Shown: positions 1-9,171, counted from the stretch's first letter. The stretch is DNA of 64,000 bases from an uncultured Flavobacteriaceae bacterium (GCA_947503005.1 CANNCA010000004.1:270324-334323), one strand, 5' to 3'. The notes: generated by a model from the letters alone, not told the origin. Numbers and translations are program-made.

Positions 1-1
1 A

Positions 2-1051
2 GTTGCACGTGCTGCCGGTAACATCATAAGTGAAGTACAAGTCGCGTTTTCAACCGTACCTACTGCCAACCCTGTTTCAGACGATGCATCCTGTTCTGGA
101 ATGACAAATTATGATCTTTTGTTAAAAGAAAGTGAGGTTTTGGGTAGTCAAGATCCAAGGGATGTCGTGGTGAGTTATCACAGTGATTTGGGCGATGCCA
201 TTGCCGGTGTGAATGCACTCCCGAAGCAATACCCTGTACAATCTGGTTCACATACCATTTATGTGCGCGTCACATCTGCCGAGAATCCTAATTGTTTTGA
301 TGCTCCTCAACAATTTGAATTGGTCAATTTGGAAACTCCTGTTTTAGACTTTCCATCAGAAGCTTATTTATGTGAAGACAATTCTAGTATTACCATTGGC
401 GCTCCCTCGACAACTCCAAATTATTCCTACTCATGGGACTCTGGAGAAAACACACCTAACATAGTAGTTTCACAAGCAGGAATACATACCCTTACGGTAA
501 CAAATACCCAAGCAGGACTCAGTTGTTCCGATTCGAAAACAATAACTGTAGTAGTTTCTTCATTGCCTACCATAACGAATGTGGAAATAAATGACTTGCA
601 GAATGACAACACAGTGTCTATTGAGACTGATATTGTAGATGATTGGTTATATCAATTGGATACTGAAGACCCACAAACATCGAATTTATTTTCTAATGTT
701 CTTCCTGGCGAACATACGGTTAGTGTGATTGATCCACGTGGTTGTGGTTCTGTAAGTGAAGAAATCATTGTCGTTGGATTCCCCAAATTTTTTACTCCGA
801 ACGGCGATGGTATGAATGACAACTGGTCGATTGAGGGACTAGAGAATCTAAGTAATCCTGTGATTATGATTTATGACCGATTTGGAAAGCTAATGGAACA
901 GCTAAATTCTTCAAATTTTGGTTGGGACGGTAGGTTCAACGGTCAAGAAATGCCATCTTCCGATTATTGGTTCAAATTAACCTATATGGATACCAATGGT
1001 CAAATAGCCACCGCAAAATATATCAACAATCACTTTTCTTTGAGAAGATGA
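2..1051 (+). CDS. T9SS type B sorting-domain protein (5' end outside window)
   Basis: This is the C-terminal part of a large secreted protein. The frame is open from base 2, so the true start lies before the window. Upstream residues look like repeated beta-sandwich adhesin modules rich in Thr, Asn and Asp. The last ~90 residues begin PKFFTPNGDGMNDNW and end HFSLRR, which is the gliding-motility-associated (CHU_C, type B) C-terminal domain used for export by the type IX secretion system. The same domain ends the next gene, so the two are probably paralogous surface or released proteins. The ligand or substrate cannot be read from this fragment. Family assignment is firm; function is unknown. 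Confidence 0.9.
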   Translation, partial: VARAAGNIISEVQVAFSTVPTANPVSDDASCSGMTNYDLLLKESEVLGSQDPRDVVVSYHSDLGDAIAGVNALPKQYPVQSGSHTIYVRVTSAENPNCFDAPQQFELVNLETPVLDFPSEAYLCEDNSSITIGAPSTTPNYSYSWDSGENTPNIVVSQAGIHTLTVTNTQAGLSCSDSKTITVVVSSLPTITNVEINDLQNDNTVSIETDIVDDWLYQLDTEDPQTSNLFSNVLPGEHTVSVIDPRGCGSVSEEIIVVGFPKFFTPNGDGMNDNWSIEGLENLSNPVIMIYDRFGKLMEQLNSSNFGWDGRFNGQEMPSSDYWFKLTYMDTNGQIATAKYINNHFSLRR

Positions 1052-1168
1052 TGCTTTTGAACGTGGCAATTCATCGATAAACGGCAGAAATTCCCGACGA
1101 ACATATACTAAATTGGGAGAGGTGGAGTTATACTAAGTATTAAGAGTTTACTACAAGTCCCTTAATCT

Positions 1169-2611
1169 ATGCGAACACTCCTTATAACCTCATGCTGTTT
1201 GTTCCTTTTTTCTATGGGAATAAATGCACAATCCGCCAATTCAGGTGATTGTAGAACGGCTATTCCTGTCTGTGCCGATGCGCCCATAAACATAACTGTT
1301 GACGGTCGAGGCGCAGTGGATGATTTTGATCCAGAAGTTATCACGGAAACTGGTTGTCTCGAAAAAGGGAGTCTTACATCAGCCAATATCGAAAATAATA
1401 CATCATGGCTTGTTTTTAGAGCAGGTACAGATGGTCAGGTGGGATTTGATATTGAAGCCATCCCTAGTGCAGGTAATACGGTTACCGCAGAATGGGATTT
1501 TGCCGTTTATGGCCCCGATGTAGATTGTGCTGATATTAGCAGTGGCACGGCACAGCCAATTCGTTGTAATTATGAAGTGAACGGAACTAATTTTACCGGG
1601 CTTGGGGTAAATCCTGAAAACGGTCAGGCTGGTGCTCCGGCAATTCCTCAAAATCAAAATACATATGACGAATACCTTGAGGTGCAAGCAGGGGAGATAT
1701 ACTATATTTTGGTTAACAATTTTAACACCAATTTTGACGACCAGGCGGAAGATTTTATGCTAACTTTTACTGGAAGTTCGGTTCAAGCAGACCAAAATAC
1801 AGCACTTGATTGTACGCTAAGGGATGAATTTTTAGGTTTGGATATTGCTGCCTGTGAGGGTGATCCAGATATTATTTTAAGTGCCTTACGTTCTCCTGCA
1901 GGCTCTGATATTGACGAGGTCATTTGGTCGGTTGATTATGATGATGATGGTACCGTAGATGATACGAATCTTCCTGGTATTGGCCTTTTCGGTGCGGAAT
2001 ATATAGTTACAAGCCCAAACACGGGGAGATATTTTGCAGAAATCAGGACGGCTTCAGGAACTCCTCCCACTGTATCAGATGTAGGTGGCGTTTGGATAGA
2101 ATTTTTCGGTCCTCCAGAGTTTGCAGGGGTTGAAATTTTAGATACGAACTTATCCATTGACCCGGACATCAACAATATTGAAATTCTTGTTAACGGTAAT
2201 AGTGAATATGAATATTCCTTAAATGGTGGAGAGTTTCAAAACGAAGCAGTTTTCAACGATATTCCGCCGGGATTAAATTCCATCGCGATTAATGACAAAA
2301 ACGGATGTGGTTTAACCGAGGAGGAGTTTTTAATGGTAGCGTATCCCAAATTTTTTACTCCCAACGGAGATGGAATCAACGAAACATGGAATATAAAGGG
2401 GATTGAGACCCTTGGAAGTCCGGTGGTCTTCATTTTTGATCGCTATGGGAAACTTCTAAAACAGCTGGACGCCAATACCGCTTGGGACGGTACCTACAAC
2501 GGCAGTTTGATGCCTTCTTCAGACTATTGGTTTCGATTTGAATACAATGAAGCAGAAGTTGATTTGGTAGTGGCAAAGACAAGAAAAACCCATTTTACCT
2601 TAAAGCGATAA
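1169..2611 (+). CDS. T9SS type B sorting-domain secreted protein
   Basis: A 480-residue secreted protein. It starts with a signal peptide of about 20 residues (MRTLLITSCCLFLFSMGINAQ). The N-terminal half resembles the flavobacterial module beginning NSGDCRTAIPVCADAPI, with spaced cysteines and a jelly-roll-like pattern. The last ~90 residues, from PKFFTPNGDGINETW to HFTLKR, are a type B T9SS sorting domain closely similar to that of the preceding gene. The gap to that gene is 117 bp with no hairpin seen, so co-transcription is possible. It probably sits on the cell surface or is released. No catalytic motif was recognised; an adhesion or matrix role is only a guess. Confidence 0.9.
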   Translation: MRTLLITSCCLFLFSMGINAQSANSGDCRTAIPVCADAPINITVDGRGAVDDFDPEVITETGCLEKGSLTSANIENNTSWLVFRAGTDGQVGFDIEAIPSAGNTVTAEWDFAVYGPDVDCADISSGTAQPIRCNYEVNGTNFTGLGVNPENGQAGAPAIPQNQNTYDEYLEVQAGEIYYILVNNFNTNFDDQAEDFMLTFTGSSVQADQNTALDCTLRDEFLGLDIAACEGDPDIILSALRSPAGSDIDEVIWSVDYDDDGTVDDTNLPGIGLFGAEYIVTSPNTGRYFAEIRTASGTPPTVSDVGGVWIEFFGPPEFAGVEILDTNLSIDPDINNIEILVNGNSEYEYSLNGGEFQNEAVFNDIPPGLNSIAINDKNGCGLTEEEFLMVAYPKFFTPNGDGINETWNIKGIETLGSPVVFIFDRYGKLLKQLDANTAWDGTYNGSLMPSSDYWFRFEYNEAEVDLVVAKTRKTHFTLKR

Positions 2612-2693
2612 ATCTTTGGCAAAAAAAAGAAGCAATCTTATAGTGGGGATACTACTAAAAAAGATTGCCTCGTCAAAGATTCTTATGTCCTTC

Positions 2694-4199
2694 TTAGAAA
2701 TTCATGGTATAACTAAGTGTTGCATTTGTATTGATTACATTGAGGAGTGCGGGAGTGTCTAGACCCGTGTCAAAAAGTTTATGAGAAATATCACGCTCCG
2801 TTCTGCTCAAGGCAAAATCTAACCTACTACCTCCAAAATCATAGCCGATACCTGCGGATAGTCCATTCAAATCACCAAGCAGGTCGGCGTTTGCATAAGG
2901 ACTTTGTTCAAAACGATATCCTCCTCGAAGGCTAAAACGTTCTATTCGATATTCTCCACCAACTCTAATGGTTGATACTGCTCCGAAAGCGTTAGCAACT
3001 TCATTATTTACGACGCTGAAATTCGCATCGGTGGTAGGGCCTAACTCTGCTTGAGACATATCTTGGTAGCTGTAATCAAGACTCAATAATCCGTTTTTGC
3101 CGAAAATCAATGCAACGCTTCCCGTAAGCTTCGAAGGTGTTTTCAGCGTATATCTCGGAAAAAGGTTAACAACGTCAAGATTGATAAAATTGATGTTTGA
3201 ATCGGCCAAGTCAGAACTGATCCGTTGTGAAAGGTCATCGGTCAGTCGATACCAGGTAGGTGATTGATAACTTCCACCAAGTCGGACTACTTCGTTCAAT
3301 TTCGCTATGGCGCCAAGACTAAAGGAGAAGCCTGAGCCTTCAGTGTGTAAGAAATTGTCAAAGGTCGTTCGCTGAATCTCAGAGGCGGCATCATAGCCTG
3401 TTTCCGTAAATTCATCATAGCGATCGTACAAGATGGTATGAAAATTCAAGGAGGCTCCCAAACTTAATCTTTCTTTGTATTGAGAGGCAAAGTTCACCGT
3501 GAATTTACTGTTGTAACCTGTTGTATTTCTAAGTAGGTCTTGGCTGACTGTGGAATAGCCTGCATTACTGATATAATCGGTGTTGTCATCTTCCATGGCA
3601 ACTGGGTCGATAAGGCCGCCGTAATAACCTAGAAAGGCCTGCTGGTCTCCGAAACCTTGTTGTGCGCCAATATCTAAATAGGCATCCTCAATAAATTCAT
3701 TTTCTTGCAATAGTATAGAACCGAAGGGCACACCTCCTGCAAAATTTAGGAAGTAATTATCAACCCCCTGATTGCTATTTCCATTGATTACAACTTGATT
3801 GTCAAAGTTTTGAACAACATCATAATTTCCTGCTATGGCAATTTTGTTCCACCCGGATTCGGGAGTCGCACTTTTGAAAACCAAGACACCTCCCGCTTGG
3901 TTTATATCAACATCGGTAAGTGTCGTATTGCTATTAGTGCCGAAATAGTTAGCTGAATTTTCAGTATTATAGACGGTGGCTGAAAACGTAAACAAATTAT
4001 TGTTGAATACGGCTGATCCCGCAGGATTGATATTCAAGGCCGATAAGTCACCACCCAGTGCTCCAAAGGCTCCACCCATGGCCTGAAATCGTGCTGTGCC
4101 TTGTAAATTCTCATTACTGAAGCGCAAAACATCATCACTATTTTGAGCGGTTGCAAAAGTGCATAGCAATAGCACTATGAAAGTTAAATACCTTTTCAT
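2694..4199 (-). CDS. FadL/OMPP1-like outer-membrane barrel protein
   Basis: A 501-residue outer-membrane protein with signal peptide MKRYLTFIVLLLCTFATAQ. The mature N-terminus carries the pattern ARFQAMGGAFGALGGDLSALNINPAGSAVF, typical of the FadL/TodX (OMPP1) family, whose N-terminal plug precedes a 14-strand barrel. The rest alternates hydrophobic and polar residues, and the chain ends in Phe (SYTMNF), as expected for a barrel inserted by BamA. Relatives in this phylum are often labelled outer membrane protein transport protein or hemin receptor. FadL proteins carry hydrophobic compounds across the outer membrane, but the substrate here cannot be told. It lies 41 bp downstream of the Trp/Gly-rich lipoprotein gene on the same strand. 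Confidence 0.85.
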   Translation of the reverse strand: MKRYLTFIVLLLCTFATAQNSDDVLRFSNENLQGTARFQAMGGAFGALGGDLSALNINPAGSAVFNNNLFTFSATVYNTENSANYFGTNSNTTLTDVDINQAGGVLVFKSATPESGWNKIAIAGNYDVVQNFDNQVVINGNSNQGVDNYFLNFAGGVPFGSILLQENEFIEDAYLDIGAQQGFGDQQAFLGYYGGLIDPVAMEDDNTDYISNAGYSTVSQDLLRNTTGYNSKFTVNFASQYKERLSLGASLNFHTILYDRYDEFTETGYDAASEIQRTTFDNFLHTEGSGFSFSLGAIAKLNEVVRLGGSYQSPTWYRLTDDLSQRISSDLADSNINFINLDVVNLFPRYTLKTPSKLTGSVALIFGKNGLLSLDYSYQDMSQAELGPTTDANFSVVNNEVANAFGAVSTIRVGGEYRIERFSLRGGYRFEQSPYANADLLGDLNGLSAGIGYDFGGSRLDFALSRTERDISHKLFDTGLDTPALLNVINTNATLSYTMNF

Positions 4200-4240
4200 T
4201 CTTTACAATTTTTATAAATCTTTATTGAAATTTAAACGAC

Positions 4241-5593
4241 TTATTGACGCCCTCTGCTACCACCAGATCGTCCTCCCGAAGACCTGCCACCAGATGATCT
4301 ACTACCTCCAGAAGATCTTCCTCCTGAATAAGATGATCTAGACGATCCCCCTGAGCTTCTTGCACTGCTAGAGCTTCTTGAAGAACCACCTGATGAACGG
4401 TAGCTTCCGCTACTTCGACTAGGACTGCTAGATCGGTAAGAACTTCTGCTCGGAGCACTTCTTGAGCCACTTCTATAAGTTCCACTGTTGGTTCTACTTC
4501 TAGAACTTCTGTAGGTCGAGGTTCTTGGAGTGCTACTTCGTGTTCCACTATATCTTGAACTAGATGTACCACTTCTAGAAACACCACTACGAGGTGTTGT
4601 GCCTCTGTAAGTTTGACTACTTCTTGAAGAGCTATTGTATCGGGGCACGGCTCGTGTAGTCCTGCTTGTTCTATAAGCCCTGTTTTGGTCCACACCAACT
4701 GTTCTTCGTGAGGAAGTACCTCTTCTATAGGCTTGAGAGCTTCTTGAACTTCGTGAAGAAACAGCACTTCGGTTCGCACTTGAGCGCGCGGTTGTACTTC
4801 TATATCTTGGTGAGTCGCCTCTTGAAGTGTTTAAATTCGACCTACCTCTAAGTGCAGCTCTATTATTGTTACTTGCAAGAGTATTGTTGTTGTTATAATA
4901 TCCACGTCTTCCCCTGTTGACTGCATATCTTTGGTTACCATAGTAGCCACGGTTCCAACCCCAATTGTTCCAGCCACCGTAGTAACCTCCCCAACCCCAG
5001 TTGTTCCAGCCACCGTAGTAGCCACCCCAACCCCAGTTGTTCCATCTATTCCAGCGGTTCCAGCCCCAACCGTAGCCACCCCAGCCCCAGTTGTTCCATC
5101 CCCATCCACGGTTCCATAACCAAGGGTCGTTCCATCCCCATCCGAAGCCAACACCACCCCAGCCCCAGTTGTTCCATCCGTTGTCATAGATGTTGATGTT
5201 AACACTCGTTGGGTTGTCGCCCCAATTGCCATTACCTACATAATCGTTTCCATTGTCATAGTAATCGGTCAATTGGGCTTCGTTGATACTATCGGTTGCA
5301 ATGGTACTTGAATACGAATCCACATCTGTAAAAATCTCGCTATCGAGAATTTCTCCAACTTCATCCGCCTTTTGACCAAAATAATTGGTGTAGGCATCGT
5401 CTGCTTGCTGCTGTTTTGCCTGGACCGTTCTTTGTGGTGCTCTTTCGACAGTAACACGAGTGTCACTACCGTAAATACCATCACTGTCATAATACGATGC
5501 TGATTGGTATGAACCACATGAAACGGCTAAAAAGCCCACCGCAGAAAATAAGATTGCAGTACGCAATTTTTGGAGGTGTAGGGATTGTATCAT
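4241..5593 (-). CDS. low-complexity Trp/Gly- and Ser/Arg-rich lipoprotein
   Basis: A 450-residue predicted lipoprotein with lipobox LAVSC (Cys26). After an acidic stretch (about 40-135), residues 138-220 consist of repeats such as NNWGWGGYYGGW, and residues 250-450 are almost entirely Ser, Arg, Gly, Thr and Tyr, ending GGRSGGSRGRQ. Similar flavobacterial proteins have been given the uninformative name vitellogenin II precursor. The basic tail and aromatic repeats suggest surface binding to polyanions or a structural role, but no function is established. The repetitive DNA gives long antisense open frames, which I regard as artefacts. It is divergent from proS and precedes the FadL-like gene. 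Confidence 0.8.
   Translation of the reverse strand: MIQSLHLQKLRTAILFSAVGFLAVSCGSYQSASYYDSDGIYGSDTRVTVERAPQRTVQAKQQQADDAYTNYFGQKADEVGEILDSEIFTDVDSYSSTIATDSINEAQLTDYYDNGNDYVGNGNWGDNPTSVNINIYDNGWNNWGWGGVGFGWGWNDPWLWNRGWGWNNWGWGGYGWGWNRWNRWNNWGWGGYYGGWNNWGWGGYYGGWNNWGWNRGYYGNQRYAVNRGRRGYYNNNNTLASNNNRAALRGRSNLNTSRGDSPRYRSTTARSSANRSAVSSRSSRSSQAYRRGTSSRRTVGVDQNRAYRTSRTTRAVPRYNSSSRSSQTYRGTTPRSGVSRSGTSSSRYSGTRSSTPRTSTYRSSRSRTNSGTYRSGSRSAPSRSSYRSSSPSRSSGSYRSSGGSSRSSSSARSSGGSSRSSYSGGRSSGGSRSSGGRSSGGRSGGSRGRQ
4934..5182 (-). repeat. tandem coding repeats for NNWGWGGYYGGW units
   Basis: Imperfect tandem units of about 36-39 bp, visible on the plus strand as recurring CCCCAACCCCAGTTGTTCC separated by AGCCACCGTAGTA-type segments. 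They encode the Trp/Gly/Tyr repeats at residues 138-220 of the lipoprotein. Near-identical neighbouring units suggest that copy number can change by slippage or recombination. Confidence 0.8.
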
Positions 5594-5688
5594 CGTTGTA
5601 ATTTAAATTGTTGAACTTTATAAAAATAGTTAGTTTTACCGAACTATTACGATAACATTAACACAAGTTCTGTGCCAAACTATAAATA

Positions 5689-7164
5689 ATGAGTAAAAAT
5701 TTAACGAAGCGAAGTGAGGATTATTCCAAATGGTACAACGAGCTTGTTGTAAAGGCTGATTTGGCCGAAAATTCGGGTGTTAGAGGCTGTATGGTCATAA
5801 AACCTTACGGATTCGCCATATGGGAAAAAATGCAAGCGGCATTGGACAAAATGTTCAAGGAGACGGGGCACGAGAACGCCTATTTTCCGTTGTTCATACC
5901 AAAATCATACTTAAGTAAGGAAGCAAGCCATGTGGAAGGTTTCGCCAAGGAGTGTGCGGTTGTAACCCATTATAGACTGAAAAATGCCGAGGATGGCTCT
6001 GGAATCATTGTGGATCCGGGAGCCAAATTAGAAGAGGAATTAATAGTGAGACCTACTTCGGAAACCATCATTTGGGATACGTACCGTAGATGGATTCAAT
6101 CGTATCGCGATTTACCCCTACTGATTAATCAATGGGCCAATGTAGTTCGGTGGGAGATGCGAACACGCTTGTTTTTGCGTACCGCGGAGTTTCTCTGGCA
6201 AGAAGGTCATACGGCTCATGCTACCGAACAAGAGGCCCTTGAAGAAGCGCAGCAAATGATGCGCGTTTATGCTGAATTTGCCGAGGAGCATATGGCTGTA
6301 CCCGTGATTCGCGGTACGAAAACGGAGAGCGAACGTTTTGCCGGTGCTTTGGAGACGTATTGCATCGAGGCTTTGATGCAAGACGGCAAAGCATTGCAAG
6401 CAGGAACTTCCCATTTTTTAGGTCAGAATTTCGCCAAGGCGTTCGATGTAAAATTTGCCAATAAAGAGGGAAAAAAAGATTTTGTTTGGGCTACCTCATG
6501 GGGAGTTTCTACACGTTTGGTGGGTGCGCTAATCATGACCCATAGTGACGATAACGGACTTGTGCTTCCGCCAAAATTAGCACCAATTCAAGTAGTCATT
6601 GTTCCTATTTATAGAGGATTGGAACAATTGGATGCCATTTCTGAAAAAGTAAATCCTTTGGTTATGGAATTAAGATCTAAAGGTATTTCTGTAAAATATG
6701 ATAATCGCGATACCCAAAAACCGGGATTCAAATTCAATGAATATGAATTAAAAGGTGTTCCCGTGCGTTTGGCCATTGGTCAGCGTGATATGGAAAACGG
6801 AACATATGAAGTCGCCCGACGCGATACCTTGGAGAAGGAAACGGTACCGATGGATGAGGTGGTTGAAAAAATCGAGTTTTTGATGGAAGATATTCAAAAG
6901 AATATCTATCAGAAAGCTGTCGATTTTAGAACCGAACATATCACGGAGGTTAATTCATATGAAGAATTTAAATCGGTGTTGGAAGAAAAAGGCGGATTTA
7001 TTTCAGCTCATTGGGACGGTAGCTTAGCCACTGAGGACCGTATCAAGGAAGAAACTAAGGCGACAATTCGCTGTATTCCTATTGATGTGAAAAAAGAAGC
7101 AGGTAAATGTATGGTAACGGGTAAGCCATCGCCTTATCGTGTACTATTTGCAAAGGCCTATTAA
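5689..7164 (+). CDS. proS: prolyl-tRNA synthetase, eukaryote/archaeal-like
   Basis: A 491-residue class II aminoacyl-tRNA synthetase that attaches proline to tRNA-Pro in the cytoplasm. The N-terminus ([22 protein letters not shown]) and the block [23 protein letters not shown], followed by [27 protein letters not shown], are the proline- and ATP-binding regions of the short ProRS type lacking the bacterial editing insertion. An anticodon-binding domain follows (about 300-400). The C-terminal zinc-type domain ends in Tyr (FAKAY), as in eukaryotic and archaeal ProRS. This type is usual in Bacteroidetes. The gene stands alone, divergent from the lipoprotein gene and followed by the tRNA-Glu pair. 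Confidence 0.97.
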   Translation: MSKNLTKRSEDYSKWYNELVVKADLAENSGVRGCMVIKPYGFAIWEKMQAALDKMFKETGHENAYFPLFIPKSYLSKEASHVEGFAKECAVVTHYRLKNAEDGSGIIVDPGAKLEEELIVRPTSETIIWDTYRRWIQSYRDLPLLINQWANVVRWEMRTRLFLRTAEFLWQEGHTAHATEQEALEEAQQMMRVYAEFAEEHMAVPVIRGTKTESERFAGALETYCIEALMQDGKALQAGTSHFLGQNFAKAFDVKFANKEGKKDFVWATSWGVSTRLVGALIMTHSDDNGLVLPPKLAPIQVVIVPIYRGLEQLDAISEKVNPLVMELRSKGISVKYDNRDTQKPGFKFNEYELKGVPVRLAIGQRDMENGTYEVARRDTLEKETVPMDEVVEKIEFLMEDIQKNIYQKAVDFRTEHITEVNSYEEFKSVLEEKGGFISAHWDGSLATEDRIKEETKATIRCIPIDVKKEAGKCMVTGKPSPYRVLFAKAY

Positions 7165-7181
7165 AAAATAATATCAGGGAG

Positions 7182-7211
7182 TTGTGGTAGTAAAAAATAA
7201 TTGTATTTTTG
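7182..7211 (+). promoter_or_regulatory. Bacteroidetes-type promoter of the tRNA-Glu pair
   Basis: TTG at 7182-7184 and TATTTTTG at 7204-7211 are separated by exactly 19 bases. This matches the TTG-N19-TAnnTTTG promoter of the Bacteroidetes primary sigma factor. Transcription would begin shortly before the first tRNA-Glu and could run through the second tRNA into rpsT. Confidence 0.75.
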
Positions 7212-7260
7212 CACCCGCCTTTATAGCCTTTTTATAGGAGAATAAGGAGTTTGACATCAT

Positions 7261-7332
7261 GGCCCGTTCGTCTAGGGGTTAGGACGCCAGGTTTTCATCC
7301 TGGTAACAGGGGTTCGATTCCCCTACGGGCTA
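7261..7332 (+). tRNA. tRNA-Glu (TTC)
   Basis: A 72-base cloverleaf. Acceptor strand GGCCCGT pairs with ACGGGCT, with A as the discriminator. Anticodon stem CCAGG/CCTGG encloses TTTTCAT, giving anticodon TTC. The T arm is GGGGT TCGATTC CCCTA-like. CCA is not encoded. It is identical to the second copy 46 bp downstream. Confidence 0.96.
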
Positions 7333-7338
7333 CAGAGT

Positions 7339-7370
7339 AATTCAAAATTTTGAATTCAGAATTCTGAATT
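7339..7370. repeat. two overlapping 18-bp perfect palindromes between tRNA genes
   Basis: AATTCAAAATTTTGAATT (7339-7356) and AATTCAGAATTCTGAATT (7353-7370) are each perfectly self-complementary and share AATT. They fill the spacer between the two tRNA-Glu genes. They may be RNA-processing hairpins or a dispersed intergenic palindrome. They lack the T-tract expected of a terminator. Confidence 0.8.
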
Positions 7371-7378
7371 GGTTCGAT

Positions 7379-7450
7379 GGCCCGTTCGTCTAGGGGTTAG
7401 GACGCCAGGTTTTCATCCTGGTAACAGGGGTTCGATTCCCCTACGGGCTA
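7379..7450 (+). tRNA. tRNA-Glu (TTC), second identical copy
   Basis: The same 72-base sequence as the first tRNA-Glu, with the same anticodon TTC and acceptor pairing, and no encoded CCA. It lies 49 bp upstream of rpsT with no intervening terminator visible, so one transcript may carry both tRNAs and rpsT. Confidence 0.96.
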
Positions 7451-7499
7451 CAAAAAAATTAGGATGAAAATCCTGAAGAAAAAATAAAACGAAAGTAAA

Positions 7500-7751
7500 A
7501 TGGCAAATCACAAGTCAGCATTAAAGAGAATCAGAAGAAACGAAGCGGTACGTTTACGTAACAGATACCAGCACAAAACCACGCGTAACGCGATCAAAAA
7601 GTTACGTGGTGAAGAGAAGAAGAAAGATGCTGAAGCTTTGTTGCCAAGTGTGGTGAGTATGATCGACCGTTTGGCAAAACGTAATATTATTCACGCTAAC
7701 AAAGCGGCCAATTTAAAAAGTAAATTGGCAAAGCACGTTGCAGCATTGTAA
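7500..7751 (+). CDS. rpsT: 30S ribosomal protein S20
   Basis: An 83-residue basic protein starting [21 protein letters not shown], which is S20. S20 binds 16S rRNA early in small-subunit assembly. Length and the Lys/Arg/Ala-rich helical composition fit the family, including the conserved [14 protein letters not shown] segment. A strong hairpin terminator follows 24 bp after the stop. Confidence 0.98.
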   Translation: MANHKSALKRIRRNEAVRLRNRYQHKTTRNAIKKLRGEEKKKDAEALLPSVVSMIDRLAKRNIIHANKAANLKSKLAKHVAAL

Positions 7752-7775
7752 AAAAACTAACTAACTCAACTCATT

Positions 7776-7806
7776 AAAAAGCCCTCTTGTCAAAGTGGGC
7801 TTTTTT
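7776..7806. terminator. intrinsic terminator after rpsT
   Basis: AAAAAGCCC (7776-7784) pairs with GGGC followed by TTTTTT (7797-7806). A-tract and T-tract flank the stem, so it can end both rpsT and the convergent membrane-protein gene on the other strand. Confidence 0.85.
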
Positions 7807-7821
7807 AGTACATTATTATTT

Positions 7822-8511
7822 CTATCTAACGGAATTTTTTCTGCTAACTATGAAACCAATACAAAATATGGAATACATTATAATTATCAGTATTCTTAGT
7901 ACGGATTGTAAATGATAGGTTTGCCACATTTCGTAGTTCAGATAAGCTGTTGTGAATACAAAAGGGAAGAATAGGTGGAATATTCCCAAGCCAACAGAAA
8001 TCCAAAGCATAAGATTGCCACGTTGTATTTGCCAATTCCAATCACCCCGTAACTGGTTTAAGTATATAAGAACAAAGGATAGCAATATCAAGCAAGAGAT
8101 AGCATTTGCGTAATACAAACTTACCTTAAGAGGGTTTTGAATAATAGCACTAATTATATAAGATGTTAGTGCGATACCTGAACCAATAAGAACCCAATTT
8201 CTGGCTTGTCGGGATTTTACCAACTTCCAGTAAACGAAATAGAAAAAACCAAAAAATAAAATGTCATAGATATTATAAACTATATCATTCGCATTGGAAT
8301 ATTCCTTTTGCGAGAAAAAAGAAAAGTAATCGGAATGACGAATGAACATTGCCAATAGTTCATTTAGTAATGTGTAAGCGATAAGTAATGGTAAATATTT
8401 AAGAACAGTGTTAAAATATTTTTTATAGGTAACCATAGCAATTATCCAAGTTATTCCATAAATAAGGATAAAATAGCTGTTCTCTAATATTACGGTTAAA
8501 GATTGAGACAT
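7822..8511 (-). CDS. hypothetical integral membrane protein
   Basis: A 229-residue protein that is mostly hydrophobic, with about seven predicted membrane helices separated by short basic loops (TYKKYF, KLVKSRQARN, RGDWNWQIQRGN). Its C-terminus is SRKNSVR. There is no cleavable signal peptide. Family members of this size are common unannotated inner-membrane proteins in Flavobacteriia; I cannot name a domain. It starts 3 bp after the lipoprotein gene on the same strand, so the two form an operon and may act together. A sensor or anchoring role is possible but not supported by any motif. Confidence 0.7.
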   Translation of the reverse strand: MSQSLTVILENSYFILIYGITWIIAMVTYKKYFNTVLKYLPLLIAYTLLNELLAMFIRHSDYFSFFSQKEYSNANDIVYNIYDILFFGFFYFVYWKLVKSRQARNWVLIGSGIALTSYIISAIIQNPLKVSLYYANAISCLILLSFVLIYLNQLRGDWNWQIQRGNLMLWISVGLGIFHLFFPFVFTTAYLNYEMWQTYHLQSVLRILIIIMYSIFCIGFIVSRKNSVR

Positions 8512-8514
8512 TTT

Positions 8515-9171
8515 TTAAAAATCTCCAAATGGTGGAGGACCACTATTTCCTCTATTTAGAATCAAACTTTTGTCGCTATAGAACATCGAATTAAATGAAG
8601 GTAATAGGCTTGCTTCAGACTTGTCAGAACCTTCATTAAGATCGGTTGTCTTATCTTTTATTAGTTTTGCCTTACCATCATCACCAATATAAAAGCCAAA
8701 ATTACCACCATCTGCATCCATCGTAGGCAATAAGAAAATAGAATTTTGTCTTGGGTGAACCACATCTTTGTTATCTTTAAATTTTATCTCGTTAGGGTAG
8801 TTGGCAAAATACATACGAAGTTTGGTCACCTTTTTCACTCCTGCATCTTCAGCTTCTTTATCTACATAGGCGATATAATCCTTAATCATTTGATAATCAA
8901 AATCTACAAAACGGGCCGCTTCAAATTTTTCTGATGGAGCACGTTGTTGCGTCTCAAATTTAACTATTGCAGGAACTCGAAAATTTGTATAATTGTCAAA
9001 TATAGCACTTGCCTCTTTTATTGAAATGATATTCTTAGGGGCATCAATTTCTTTAGGCTCCTCTTCTTCTTGATGCGGTTTTTCTTTTTTAGCTTCATTG
9101 CAGTTGGTCAGTGAAAAGATAAGAATGGCGGGTAGGGCCACATTTCGCAATAATTGCTTTGCGTTTTTCAT
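8515..9171 (-). CDS. hypothetical lipoprotein
   Basis: A 218-residue predicted lipoprotein with lipobox LTNC at Cys24, followed by a charged linker (EAKKEKPHQEEEEPKEIDAPKN). The body contains a segment RQNSIFLLPTMDADGGNFGFYIGDDGKAKLI and ends NRGNSGPPPFGDF. I recognise no catalytic motif. It is the first gene of a two-gene operon with the membrane protein 3 bp downstream, which suggests a shared function at the cell envelope. The unusual Pro/Gly tail could be an interaction site. Gene reality is well supported by the signal peptide and codon use. Confidence 0.75.
   Translation of the reverse strand: MKNAKQLLRNVALPAILIFSLTNCNEAKKEKPHQEEEEPKEIDAPKNIISIKEASAIFDNYTNFRVPAIVKFETQQRAPSEKFEAARFVDFDYQMIKDYIAYVDKEAEDAGVKKVTKLRMYFANYPNEIKFKDNKDVVHPRQNSIFLLPTMDADGGNFGFYIGDDGKAKLIKDKTTDLNEGSDKSEASLLPSFNSMFYSDKSLILNRGNSGPPPFGDF

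Noticed and set aside
2631-2667. Inverted repeat GCAATCTT / AAGATTGC between convergent genes as a terminator
   Set aside because: The stem is only eight bases with a loop of about 20 bases, too weak to call.
4934-5182. Regular repeats that could suggest a CRISPR array
   Set aside because: Units are directly adjacent coding repeats without unique spacers, in frame with a protein, and no cas genes are present.
4222-5517. Several long open frames overlapping the Trp/Gly and Ser/Arg-rich lipoprotein gene on both strands
   Set aside because: They arise from the repetitive, low-complexity coding DNA. Their translations are monotonous (Val/Glu/Leu or Thr/Val/Pro repeats), without signal peptides or family features; the lipoprotein frame has a proper lipobox.
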